8,041 nucleotides of DNA from JABIDZ01 sp964402905 (GCA_964402905.1 CAYODU010000030.1:1-8041); one strand, 5' to 3'; positions 1 through 6,019 are shown, numbered from the stretch's first letter. Numbers and translations are program-made. The notes: generated from the sequence alone by a model not told the origin.

Positions 1-1
1 A

Positions 2-655
2 GTTGATGAAAAATGTGTGGTTGAACTAAATGGAAGAAGTATTGATCTTAGCAAAAAATTTGTTGACCCAAATGCTTTTTCAACAACACAATTATTGTTT
101 AATTTAATTGGAAAAAAGCTTTCAAAAAGAATGGCTTTTTTTGCATGTATTGGAATGCTTGAGGATACAGGAAGATTTTTAGTGGGTTCAAAAGAATTGT
201 TCAATGCATTTTCTTTTTGTCTCTCTAAATCAGGTAAAAATTATTCAGATATTTTCGAGGAATCAAAGCATGTGGTTAGACATGATGAACAAATGGCCTT
301 TATTAAAGCGGCACAAAGGGCACAGATATTTTCCATAGGAAAAATCATTGTTGTTGTTAGTGAATTATCTTTTTATCAAGGACCTGCGGCAACGATTCTA
401 ATTGATTTTGGGGCACACATTTCTCTTGTTGCTGGTACAGAAAAGAATGGTTCATCTGTTTTATCTGCAAGGGCAGAAACTTATTTCAAAGAAAAAAGTA
501 ACTTTAATCTAATGACTCATTTGATGAAACCTCTTCAGGAAGCAATTGGTGGAGAAGTGGGCGGACACTCTGGAGCAGCACAGTGGAGTGGCACAACAAA
601 TCACAAAAAAGTTGTTAAAGAGGCAATAAATATTTTAAATAAAAAGTTTTCTTGA
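2..655 (+). CDS. DHH/DHHA1-family phosphoesterase, C-terminal part (5' end outside window)
   Basis: The frame is open to the left edge, so the GTG at 17 is not the real start and 217 C-terminal residues are visible. DHH phosphoesterases (RecJ, NrnA and relatives) are metal-dependent enzymes that cleave phosphodiester bonds in single-stranded nucleic acid, short oligonucleotides or cyclic dinucleotides. What remains is the end of the DHH domain, including a VDP...STTQLLF segment and an LEDTGRF stretch that fits the conserved DTG/F motif, then a DHHA1 domain ending in GGEVGGHSGAA, which matches the substrate-binding GG-GH-AA signature. The metal-binding DHH motif itself lies upstream and cannot be checked. 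The gene converges on the HTH gene with a 27-nt gap. The family call is good; I cannot choose between a RecJ-like nuclease, a nanoRNase and a cyclic-dinucleotide phosphodiesterase. Confidence 0.8.
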   Translation, partial: VDEKCVVELNGRSIDLSKKFVDPNAFSTTQLLFNLIGKKLSKRMAFFACIGMLEDTGRFLVGSKELFNAFSFCLSKSGKNYSDIFEESKHVVRHDEQMAFIKAAQRAQIFSIGKIIVVVSELSFYQGPAATILIDFGAHISLVAGTEKNGSSVLSARAETYFKEKSNFNLMTHLMKPLQEAIGGEVGGHSGAAQWSGTTNHKKVVKEAINILNKKFS

Positions 656-682
656 TGGATTAAAATAAAATGGTTGAATAAA

Positions 683-1090
683 TTATTTCAAATACAGAAC
701 CGTGCTACCTTTTTTTATTTTGCTTCTATCAGCGTACTTCAAAAGATAGTGTACTGTTGATTTTGGTACATCAGTTACTTTTTCTATGTCTCTAATGCTT
801 TGATAGTCTTTTCTCAATTCAATTATTTGAAGCATTTTTTCAAGAGATATATCAAGTGCGCGTCCCCTTCTTTTTTCAGATAAGAGTTCTATTCCCTTTG
901 ATTTTATTTTTTCAAGCATTTTCTTTGGAAGTCTTTTTAGACACGAATTGGATAGAGTTATTGTTGTAATATTTCTGTGTTCAAGTAAAAAAGCAAATTT
1001 TTCTTTGTTTATTGGTCTTACAAGATGAATTTCATTTGTATCTTTTGGAACCTTTGATACATCCGTTTTTTCAGTTACTGCACATTTCAT
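683..1090 (-). CDS. small helix-turn-helix DNA-binding protein
   Basis: This is a 135-residue protein with a probable resolvase/Hin-like helix-turn-helix at about residues 84-120. The segment SIRDIEKVTDVPKSTVHYLL gives turn and recognition helix, and a basic RRGR precedes it. The N-terminal 70 residues (NEIHLVRPINKEKF..., then a helix-rich KKMLEKIKSKGIEL part) are not a domain I recognise. No catalytic residues of a recombinase are present, so a regulator is more likely than a resolvase. Start choice is firm: AAGGAG lies 8 nt before the ATG and overlaps the stop codon of the PHP gene 13 nt upstream, so the two are almost certainly cotranscribed. A DNA-binding role is inferred; the target is unknown. 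Confidence 0.7.
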   Translation of the reverse strand: MKCAVTEKTDVSKVPKDTNEIHLVRPINKEKFAFLLEHRNITTITLSNSCLKRLPKKMLEKIKSKGIELLSEKRRGRALDISLEKMLQIIELRKDYQSIRDIEKVTDVPKSTVHYLLKYADRSKIKKGSTVLYLK

Positions 1091-1103
1091 TTCATTATCT
1101 CCT

Positions 1104-2093
1104 TCAAGTTCTATTCTTTCTTCTTATTCTTAATCTTTTTGCTATTTTTGTTGAACCGATTTTTTTCAGTTTTTTCCTGATTTTCTTGTTTAATTTCCTT
1201 TTTCTTATTTTTTTCTGTAATCTTTTTTTTGTTATATACTTTAGTCCTTCTAAAAGTTCTTTTTTTCTTATTTTATCCACAGGGTTTTTTGAATAAATAT
1301 TTGGTCCTGCCCAATTGATTTGTTTCTTTTTTATCATTAATAAAAAGTCACTTTCATTTTTTGGTTTTCTTTTAAGTTCAACGACAGCTGTACCAATTAC
1401 TCGTGGATAATGAGCATCGCTTCCGGATGTAACATAATTTGCTTTTTCAGCAAACAAAATTCCTTTTTTTACTCGGTCAAGAGTTTCCTCTGAAATTTTT
1501 TCGAGCTTTGATTTTATTTTTCTGCTCTTTTTTTGCAGGTGAAGTTTTTTTGCTTTATTACTTTTATCAAGAAAATCAAAAAAATTGTATAGTTTTTTTA
1601 TCCATTGGGTTCCGAAAACAAAATTGTTTGCTGAGCCAAGCATTCCATTGTAATACTCGGAGCCGATTTTGAATTCTCTTAGTAGTTTACTTGATTCTTT
1701 TTCATTTAATATCAAGCATGCAGAATCTGTTTTGTATCCGTAGGGGTGTGCAAAGCTTGCAACCAGATTATTTTTTCTCACAGCAATTAGTGCATCTCTT
1801 ATGGGAACATTTATTTTTTTTAGTTCTTCTATTTGATATACTGAATCATCTTTTCCATATACCAGCAAGTGTCCTGCAGTTGTTTTTGCTTCAAGCCCCG
1901 GAATCAATATAATATCTTTTGGTTTTTCTGCTAAAAGTTTTGAATATGCTGTTTCTGGATTGTATTCTGTGTGTTCTGTAATTGCAATTGCGCAAAGCTT
2001 TTGTTTTTTTACTTGTGCCCACCATTCTTTTGGATCAATTTTTTTTTCATTTAAGTGGGTGTGCATATCTGCAATATAGTGTTTTTTTGCCAT
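1104..2093 (-). CDS. PHP-domain metal-dependent phosphoesterase with a very basic C-terminal tail
   Basis: This 329-residue protein shows the full set of PHP metal-site motifs: DMHTH (9-13), ITEH (38-41), GLEA (66-69), GH (74-75), FAHP (114-117), SEYYNG (145-150) and GSDAH (224-228). PHP proteins of this general type (COG0613-like) hydrolyse phosphate mono- or diesters with two or three bound metal ions. The substrate cannot be read from sequence. A lysine-rich helical insertion sits at about 177-210. After residue 282 the tail has no acidic residue and 25 Lys/Arg in the last 45, suggesting nucleic-acid or ribosome binding. The ATG has no well-placed Shine-Dalgarno; AAGGAG lies about 18 nt upstream inside a TATA box, so a leaderless transcript is likely. 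It heads the operon with the HTH gene. The PHP call is strong; the function is open. Confidence 0.85.
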   Translation of the reverse strand: MAKKHYIADMHTHLNEKKIDPKEWWAQVKKQKLCAIAITEHTEYNPETAYSKLLAEKPKDIILIPGLEAKTTAGHLLVYGKDDSVYQIEELKKINVPIRDALIAVRKNNLVASFAHPYGYKTDSACLILNEKESSKLLREFKIGSEYYNGMLGSANNFVFGTQWIKKLYNFFDFLDKSNKAKKLHLQKKSRKIKSKLEKISEETLDRVKKGILFAEKANYVTSGSDAHYPRVIGTAVVELKRKPKNESDFLLMIKKKQINWAGPNIYSKNPVDKIRKKELLEGLKYITKKRLQKKIRKRKLNKKIRKKLKKIGSTKIAKRLRIRRKNRT

Positions 2094-2115
2094 AGACTAT
2101 TTTTGTTTAAACTCC

Positions 2116-2125
2116 TTTATAAAAA
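2116..2125 (-). promoter_or_regulatory. TATA box for the PHP-HTH operon
   Basis: TTTTTATAAA on the minus strand is centred about 27 nt before the PHP ATG, the usual archaeal TATA-to-start distance, implying transcription begins at or next to the start codon. The AAGGAG that looks like a ribosome binding site (2112-2117) overlaps this element and would not be transcribed. Inferred from spacing only; the region is AT-rich, which weakens it. Confidence 0.45.
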
Positions 2126-2283
2126 CTCGCTTTTTTTAGGACAGTTTTTTCAAAATCTTTTTTAAAAATATTTTTTTTGTTGCACTAAAAGAGAAAAAAA
2201 GCATTATGTATAAGAAATTTCTCTTTTTTTTATATTTTTTTGTCTATTTTAAGAAATTTAGCCTGTCTTGCCAGATTAATTAG

Positions 2284-2292
2284 TTTTATATA
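2284..2292 (+). promoter_or_regulatory. TATA box for the wHTH-V4R operon
   Basis: TTTTATATA closely matches the archaeal TATA consensus and lies about 31 nt before the ATG at 2319, placing the transcript start around 2313-2316. This argues against the in-frame TTG at 2301 as a start, since that codon would sit between TATA box and transcript start. The upstream sequence GCCTGTCTTGCCAG (2261-2274) is markedly more GC-rich than its surroundings and could be a regulator site. Confidence 0.6.
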
Positions 2293-2318
2293 CTTCTTAT
2301 TTGCTTTGTTTAATCGAT

Positions 2319-2714
2319 ATGGAAGTAGATTATTCTGACTTGCCAGACTTATCGGGCCTAAGCGAGCTTGAACGCGAGATATTTGACTTTGTTTTAGAGC
2401 ACTGGCCCACGAATACTATTGAAATAGCTGAAAACCTCAAAGAAGATCTTACAACAAGAGAAAAAAAGCGCAGAATGAGCGCAAAATACACTTATTATTT
2501 GAAAAAACTCGTTGAAAAGCGGCTTGTGATGTGCAAAAAAGCGGGAAATTCCATTATAGTTTGGCCGCTGGTAGTGGAAAAGTATAGGGTGATACATGAC
2601 ATTTTGAAGGGACAAAAATATGAATATTCTACTTTTTTCAATGATTATTTAGGCAAAAAATATGGTGAGCAAAAAAAATCGCATAAAAGTTTGGAGGTAA
2701 ATAAAAATGCTTAA
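2319..2714 (+). CDS. winged-helix transcriptional regulator (MarR/ArsR-like fold)
   Basis: A 131-residue protein beginning MEVDYSDLPDLSG. Residues 15-85 form a winged helix: an ELEREIFDFVLEH helix, TIEIAENL as helix 2, an AKYTYYLKKLVEKRLV recognition-helix region, then a wing ending NSIIVWPL. The C-terminal 45 residues (EKYRVIHDIL... and a lysine-rich end) are probably a linker or dimerisation part. The frame opens earlier with a TTG at 2301, but the ATG is preferred because of the TATA box at 2284-2292, giving a leader of only a few nucleotides. It overlaps the V4R gene by 8 nt, so the two are likely made together and act together. The exact wHTH family is not recognised. Confidence 0.75.
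   Translation: MEVDYSDLPDLSGLSELEREIFDFVLEHWPTNTIEIAENLKEDLTTREKKRRMSAKYTYYLKKLVEKRLVMCKKAGNSIIVWPLVVEKYRVIHDILKGQKYEYSTFFNDYLGKKYGEQKKSHKSLEVNKNA
2693..2698 (+). promoter_or_regulatory. ribosome binding site of the V4R gene
   Basis: GGAGGT lies 8 nt before the ATG at 2707, inside the end of the wHTH gene. It fixes the V4R start and, with the 8-nt overlap, indicates coupled translation of the two genes. Confidence 0.75.
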
Positions 2715-3267
2715 CCATTTTTTTGACAAATATATTTTTACTAATACTTTGAAGTACACACACAATAATTTTTTTTTGGTTAATCTACCTTTTTTTATAA
2801 TGCCTGTGGATGTCATGGTTTCGCTTGCAGGAAACTCTGACATTGAGATGCACAAAAAAATTTATTTGTCTTTTAAAGAGAATACAAAGGCAAATTTTTT
2901 GCCACGTTTCAAACAAATGGGGGTTGAACAAGAAAAAATTCTTATGCTAGTAAAAACTTTTTTTGTCGCTTCTGGTTGGGGAAACATAGAAATAATTGAT
3001 AACAAGTTGGAATCAAAAAGAGCCATTGTTGTTCTGGATAATTCTCCGTTTGTCACAGAATTAAAAGGAAAAGTTTCTCTTTCGGTAGATGTTTTCTTAA
3101 GAGGAATACTTGCAGGATTATTCTCAGTTGTTTTTGCAGAAGATGTTGACTGCGTTGAATCAGAGTGCGCAGCTCTTTCCGGAGAAAGATGCAAATTCAT
3201 TATAAAACCAAAAACAGAGTTTGATTTAGAAAGCAAAGCAGTTCAAGAACAATTGGTGCTTGACTAA
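2707..3267 (+). CDS. V4R (4-vinyl reductase-type) ligand-binding domain protein
   Basis: This 186-residue protein is essentially one V4R domain. Seen are an SGWG motif (89-92) followed by beta-rich segments, a helix LRGILAGLFSVVFAEDV (131-147), and the diagnostic end CVESECAALSGERCKFII with Cys149, Cys154 and Cys162. V4R domains, related to the BchJ/XylR-N small-molecule sensor fold, bind small ligands or metal and often control an attached DNA-binding domain. Here the DNA-binding part is the preceding, overlapping wHTH gene, so a two-chain sensor/regulator is the best guess. The start is fixed by GGAGGT. The ligand is unknown. No membrane segment is apparent, although residues 21-40 are hydrophobic. 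It converges on serS with a 35-nt gap. Confidence 0.75.
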   Translation: MLNHFFDKYIFTNTLKYTHNNFFLVNLPFFIMPVDVMVSLAGNSDIEMHKKIYLSFKENTKANFLPRFKQMGVEQEKILMLVKTFFVASGWGNIEIIDNKLESKRAIVVLDNSPFVTELKGKVSLSVDVFLRGILAGLFSVVFAEDVDCVESECAALSGERCKFIIKPKTEFDLESKAVQEQLVLD

Positions 3268-3302
3268 TTAAATTCAAAACACTTTTTGGGTGAGTAGCAA
3301 TT

Positions 3303-4589
3303 TTATTCTTGTTTTTTAATTTCTTTTTTTCCGTCCATATATTTTTGCAGTGCTTTTGGGATAAGTATTGTTCCTTTTTCAGTTTGATATGTTTCTAGGA
3401 TTATTCTCAGCATTCTTGTTGTGGGTATCATTGTGTTGTTAAGTGTGTGAACAAATTCCTTTTCGCCACTAGCTTTTCTGTATTTTATGTTTAGTCTCCC
3501 TGCTTGGTAAGAAGTGCAGTTACTACATGAACCAAGTTCTATGTACTTTCCTTCCCTTGGTGACCATGCCTCTAAATCAAATTTTTTTGCAGCAACAATT
3601 CCCATGTCTCCAGTACAAACATTAACTATTCTATAAGGTATTTCGAGTGCATCAAAAAAATCTCTTTGATTTTTTGATATTTCTTCAAAGATTTTCCATG
3701 ATTGTTCTGGTTTACATATTACTACTTGCTCTATTTTGTTGAATTGGTGTACTCGGAAAAATCCTCTTTCATCCAAACCATGTTTTCCAATTTCTTTTCT
3801 AAAACAAGGACTCATTCCAGTGTACTTAATTGGTTTATCTAATTCTTTTTCTGTAAATATTTCGTTCATGTGCATTGCAACTAATGGGTGTTCGCTTGTA
3901 GCAATCATATACAAATCCTCGTTTTCTATTTTGTACATTACAGTTTCAAAATCTCCAAGGTCAGTTACCCCCGAGTAAGCTGCTCTATTCATCATCAATG
4001 GTGGTTGTACTGGTACAAAGCCCTTTTTTATTAGCATATCCAGTGCAAGTCTTTGCAAAGCGAGATCAAGTAATGCAAGGTCTCCTTTAAGATAAAAAAA
4101 TCCTGTGCCAGCTACTTTAACTGCTCTTTCAAATTCAGCGAGATTAAGCTCAATTGCTAGTTGTCCATGATGTTTTAATTTTGGTTTATGCACAGCTTTC
4201 CCAATTTTTTTTACTTCTACATTTTCAGTATCATTTTTTCCAAATGGAACACTTTCGTGAAGCAAATTTGGTATTCGCATTAATATGTTTTTGTTTTCTT
4301 CTTCAAGTTGCCTAACTTTTGGTTCATACTCTTTTATTTTTTGAGGAATATCCTTTGCCTTTTTTAGCAAAGCAGAAATATCTTTTTTAGCGGACTTAGC
4401 AATCTTTATTTTTTCAGTAATATCATTTCTCTCTTTTTTTAGTTCTTCCATTTCTTTTTTTAGGTTTCTCCACTCTTCATCCTGTTTAATCCAGGTGTTA
4501 AGGCGCAAGATTACTTCATTATCTTGTCTCTTCTTGAGATTTTCCTTAACTTCTTTATTATTTTCTCTTATATACTTTGCATCAAGCAT
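3303..4589 (-). CDS. serS: seryl-tRNA synthetase (class II, common type)
   Basis: Cytosolic enzyme that charges tRNA-Ser (and tRNA-Sec where present) with serine using ATP. At 428 residues it has normal length. Residues 1-108 form the long antiparallel coiled-coil arm that grips the tRNA variable arm. The catalytic core follows: motif 1 near GFVPVQPP (190-197), the serine-binding TSEH (231-234), motif 2 FRKEIG...RGFFRVHQF (263-283), ELGSCSNCTSYQAGRLNIKY (351-370), and motif 3 around MIPTTRMLRIILE (387-399) with Arg392 at the ATP-binding position. It is the common rather than the methanogenic type. Two local oddities are noted: QAGR where QARR is usual, and PTTR in motif 3. The ATG has GGAGG at a good distance. 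It is transcribed alone, divergent from the GTPase across a long gap. Confidence 0.95.
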   Translation of the reverse strand: MLDAKYIRENNKEVKENLKKRQDNEVILRLNTWIKQDEEWRNLKKEMEELKKERNDITEKIKIAKSAKKDISALLKKAKDIPQKIKEYEPKVRQLEEENKNILMRIPNLLHESVPFGKNDTENVEVKKIGKAVHKPKLKHHGQLAIELNLAEFERAVKVAGTGFFYLKGDLALLDLALQRLALDMLIKKGFVPVQPPLMMNRAAYSGVTDLGDFETVMYKIENEDLYMIATSEHPLVAMHMNEIFTEKELDKPIKYTGMSPCFRKEIGKHGLDERGFFRVHQFNKIEQVVICKPEQSWKIFEEISKNQRDFFDALEIPYRIVNVCTGDMGIVAAKKFDLEAWSPREGKYIELGSCSNCTSYQAGRLNIKYRKASGEKEFVHTLNNTMIPTTRMLRIILETYQTEKGTILIPKALQKYMDGKKEIKKQE

Positions 4590-4598
4590 TTAGTTCCG

Positions 4599-4603
4599 CC
4601 TCC
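4599..4603 (-). promoter_or_regulatory. ribosome binding site of serS
   Basis: GGAGG lies 9 nt before the ATG, in the context GGAGGCGGAACTAAATG. Almost the same initiation context, GGAGGCGATGTAAATG, occurs upstream of the nucleoside phosphorylase at 6866-6881. Confidence 0.75.
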
Positions 4604-4620
4604 ATAAAAACAAACTCCAC

Positions 4621-4648
4621 AAATATTTTAAATGCGCTCTTATGCGCA
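4621..4648 (-). promoter_or_regulatory. possible serS promoter with adjoining inverted repeat
   Basis: On the minus strand TTTAAAATATTT (4632-4621) is a plausible TATA box about 37 nt before the ATG, which would start the transcript at the ribosome binding site. Directly upstream, TGCGC and GCGCA form a perfect 5-bp inverted repeat with a 6-bp spacer (4633-4648). This is the most GC-rich spot nearby and sits at or over the expected BRE. An operator is possible. Based on pattern and position only. Confidence 0.35.
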
Positions 4649-4793
4649 AAAAACAATTATATTGCTTTTTACCAATGGCAAAATTAGCTGGACGATGAAC
4701 CTTCAACAGCTTCTACCAAGTTATTTAGCATAATAACTATTTCCGTATCAACTGCTTCAATCATCAAACCACTATTATATTCTATCCATAGCT

Positions 4794-4827
4794 ATTAATA
4801 AGAAATTATTGTTTTTGGATGTAACAA
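4794..4827 (-). repeat. 34-bp imperfect repeat, copy 1
   Basis: Matches 6907-6940 at 29 of 34 positions without gaps, including a 17-bp identical core ATTAATAAGAAATTATT (plus-strand reading). Both copies lie on the same strand in non-coding gaps. The core can fold as AATAA-GAAA-TTATT and contains a TATA-like TTATTAAT on the minus strand. Read in one frame both copies encode VT-K-NNFLLI. It may be a shared promoter segment or a remnant of a duplicated sequence. Confidence 0.5.
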
Positions 4828-4932
4828 AAGTAACATTCTTCAAAGAAAGCTATTTTTATTCTTTTTGATGTAAGAGTCTAGTATGGATTCATCGAAGTAT
4901 TCAATGCTAAAAATGAGTTTCACTGGTTTTTA

Positions 4933-4961
4933 CCGAACTGCTTAGACGTAAGTAGGTTCGG
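4933..4961. other. stem-loop in the serS/GTPase gap
   Basis: CCGAAC (4933-4938) pairs perfectly with GTTCGG (4956-4961). Inside, CTTA (4941-4944) pairs with TAAG (4949-4952) around GACG, leaving a small internal loop. On the plus strand five Ts follow (CGATTTTT), so it resembles a terminator or the base of a structured leader, but no plus-strand gene ends just upstream. It lies about 126 nt before the GTPase start and within the decayed gene. Confidence 0.4.
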
Positions 4962-5072
4962 CGATTTTTGAATTCAATACAAAGTCAAATCCTGTCTTTT
5001 GTTCTATTACTTGTCAAGTTTTTTTTTGCTTGCTACATTTAGACAATCACGAACCTGCTTTTTTTAAGTTAA

Positions 5073-5078
5073 AGGTGG
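5073..5078 (+). promoter_or_regulatory. ribosome binding site of the GTPase gene
   Basis: AGGTGG lies 8 nt before the ATG at 5087. It supports this start over the earlier in-frame TTG at 5030, whose translation would read the binding site itself as a run of valines. A second ATG at 5093 is a less well spaced alternative. Confidence 0.6.
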
Positions 5079-5086
5079 TGGTTGTG

Positions 5087-6019
5087 ATGGCAATGCCTCA
5101 CAGTGTTTTTAAGAAAAAAAGTGTTGAAGAATTAAAAGGTTTAAGCGGACAAAAAAGAATGGATAAAGTGATTGAGTTACTTGACAGAATGCCCAATTAC
5201 AAGGATGGACCATATGCAGAAGTCAGAAAGTGGCTTAATGCCCAAAAAGAAAAAGCATTTGTTTCAAAGAAAATCTTTGCGCGCGAACAATGGGAAGTGA
5301 AGAAACAGGGCGATGTTTCCTTTGCTTTTATCGGTTTACCTAGCGTGGGTAAAAGCTCTTTGATAAAAGCGATTACTAATGCACAAATAGAAATAGCTGC
5401 TTATGAGTTTACTACAAAAAAACCTTTTTCTGCTACAACAAAAATTAATGGGGCTTTGATACAGTTAATTGATTTGCCCGGAATAATTTTTGGGGCCTCC
5501 GAAGGAAAGGGCCTTGGAAAAAGAGTTCTTGGTAATGCAAGAAATGCTGAAAGGATTTTGTTGGTAGTTGATTCAACAAAACCTGCGCAATTAAATGTAC
5601 TAATAAATGAATTGCTTAGTTTTGGTTTTCAACTGCAAAAAGAAAATGTGTGTGTTGTTTACACAAAAAGCGATTTGCTTGGGCAAAAAAGTTTTTGGCA
5701 AAATGATTTGTCTCTGGAAAATGCTTTTCCAAGTATTTTTGTATCTGCCAACGCCAATACAAGTGTTGAGAATTTTAAACAATTTCTTTTCCTGCACTCA
5801 GGAATGATAAGAGTAAAACCATTTAATTCCAAAGATTATTTGGTTTTAAAAAATGGTGCTGTGCTAGAGGATTATTGCGAAAAAATACACAAAGAAATTT
5901 GTGCAAAATTTAAATACGCGCTTGTAAGTGGCAGTTCAGTAAAGTTTTCAAAGCAAAGAGTCGGACTGAAACATGAGCTAAAAGATCTGGATGAAGTTGA
6001 GTTAGTGCTTTCGCACTAA
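5087..6019 (+). CDS. DRG/Obg-type GTPase with C-terminal TGS domain
   Basis: A 310-residue translation-associated GTPase of the archaeal/eukaryotic DRG branch of the Obg family. Residues 1-75 are a helical N-terminal region. The G domain shows G1 GLPSVGKS (83-90), G2 around AAYEFTT (104-110), G3 DLPG (129-132), G4 TKSD (193-196, replacing the usual NKxD) and G5 SAN (220-222). IIFGASEGKGLGKRVL after G3 is a strong DRG/Obg signature. Residues 242-308 are a TGS domain (LVLKNGAVLEDYCEKIHKEI... RVGLKHELKDLDEVELVL). Family members are usually about 360-370 residues; here ELLSFGFQLQKEN leads straight into G4, so the S5D2L insertion appears to be missing. These proteins are thought to act on ribosomes. 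It stands alone and converges on the phosphorylase with an 11-nt gap. Confidence 0.88.
   Translation: MAMPHSVFKKKSVEELKGLSGQKRMDKVIELLDRMPNYKDGPYAEVRKWLNAQKEKAFVSKKIFAREQWEVKKQGDVSFAFIGLPSVGKSSLIKAITNAQIEIAAYEFTTKKPFSATTKINGALIQLIDLPGIIFGASEGKGLGKRVLGNARNAERILLVVDSTKPAQLNVLINELLSFGFQLQKENVCVVYTKSDLLGQKSFWQNDLSLENAFPSIFVSANANTSVENFKQFLFLHSGMIRVKPFNSKDYLVLKNGAVLEDYCEKIHKEICAKFKYALVSGSSVKFSKQRVGLKHELKDLDEVELVLSH

Larger units (their letters stand above)
4684..5013 (-). pseudogene. probable decayed gene (remnant), product unknown
   Basis: The 483-nt gap between serS and the GTPase is much less T-rich than other spacers here, and one minus-strand frame reads like protein broken by stops at 4944, 4932, 4842, 4797 and 4794 before ending at 4684. 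Protein-like pieces are KTGFDFVLNSKIAEPTYV, then KLIFSIEYFDESILDSYI, then IEYNSGLMIEAVDTEIV with a helical end and four serines. A neighbouring frame (about 4846-4777) reads SLKNVTFVTSKNNNFLLIAMD, which would bridge the middle, so a frameshift may also be involved. The pattern of strand, strand and A-V-D-T faintly recalls the small KEOPS subunit Pcc1, but this is only an impression. A plus-strand frame across 4882-4968 is also open, so even the strand is uncertain. Confidence 0.3.

Noticed and set aside
674..691. TTGAA/TTCAA dyad between the DHH and HTH genes
   Set aside because: Only a 5-bp AT-rich stem with an 8-nt loop and no T run; too weak to call a terminator.
1012..1296. Plus-strand ORF encoding a very hydrophobic, membrane-like protein
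   Set aside because: It is the antisense of the lysine-rich PHP tail and the start of the HTH gene; AAA/AAG codons read as TTT/CTT on the other strand, giving Phe/Leu-rich false protein.
2301..2318. TTG start adding six residues to the wHTH protein
   Set aside because: It would lie between the TATA box (2284-2292) and the expected transcript start; the ATG at 2319 fits the promoter.
2862..3236. 124-codon minus-strand ORF across the V4R gene
   Set aside because: Antisense shadow of a recognised domain; no ribosome binding site or known motif.
5030..5086. TTG start adding nineteen residues to the GTPase
   Set aside because: The added part translates the ribosome binding site into a valine run, and the ATG at 5087 has a well-spaced AGGTGG.
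4604..5086. tRNA, SRP RNA or RNase P RNA in the long gap
   Set aside because: No T-arm or acceptor pairing and none of the conserved SRP or RNase P core sequences were seen on either strand; GGTTCGG at 4955-4961 belongs to a local hairpin.
5600..5807. Short ORFs on both strands inside the GTPase gene
   Set aside because: They overlap the G4-G5 region of a clear GTPase and resemble no protein.
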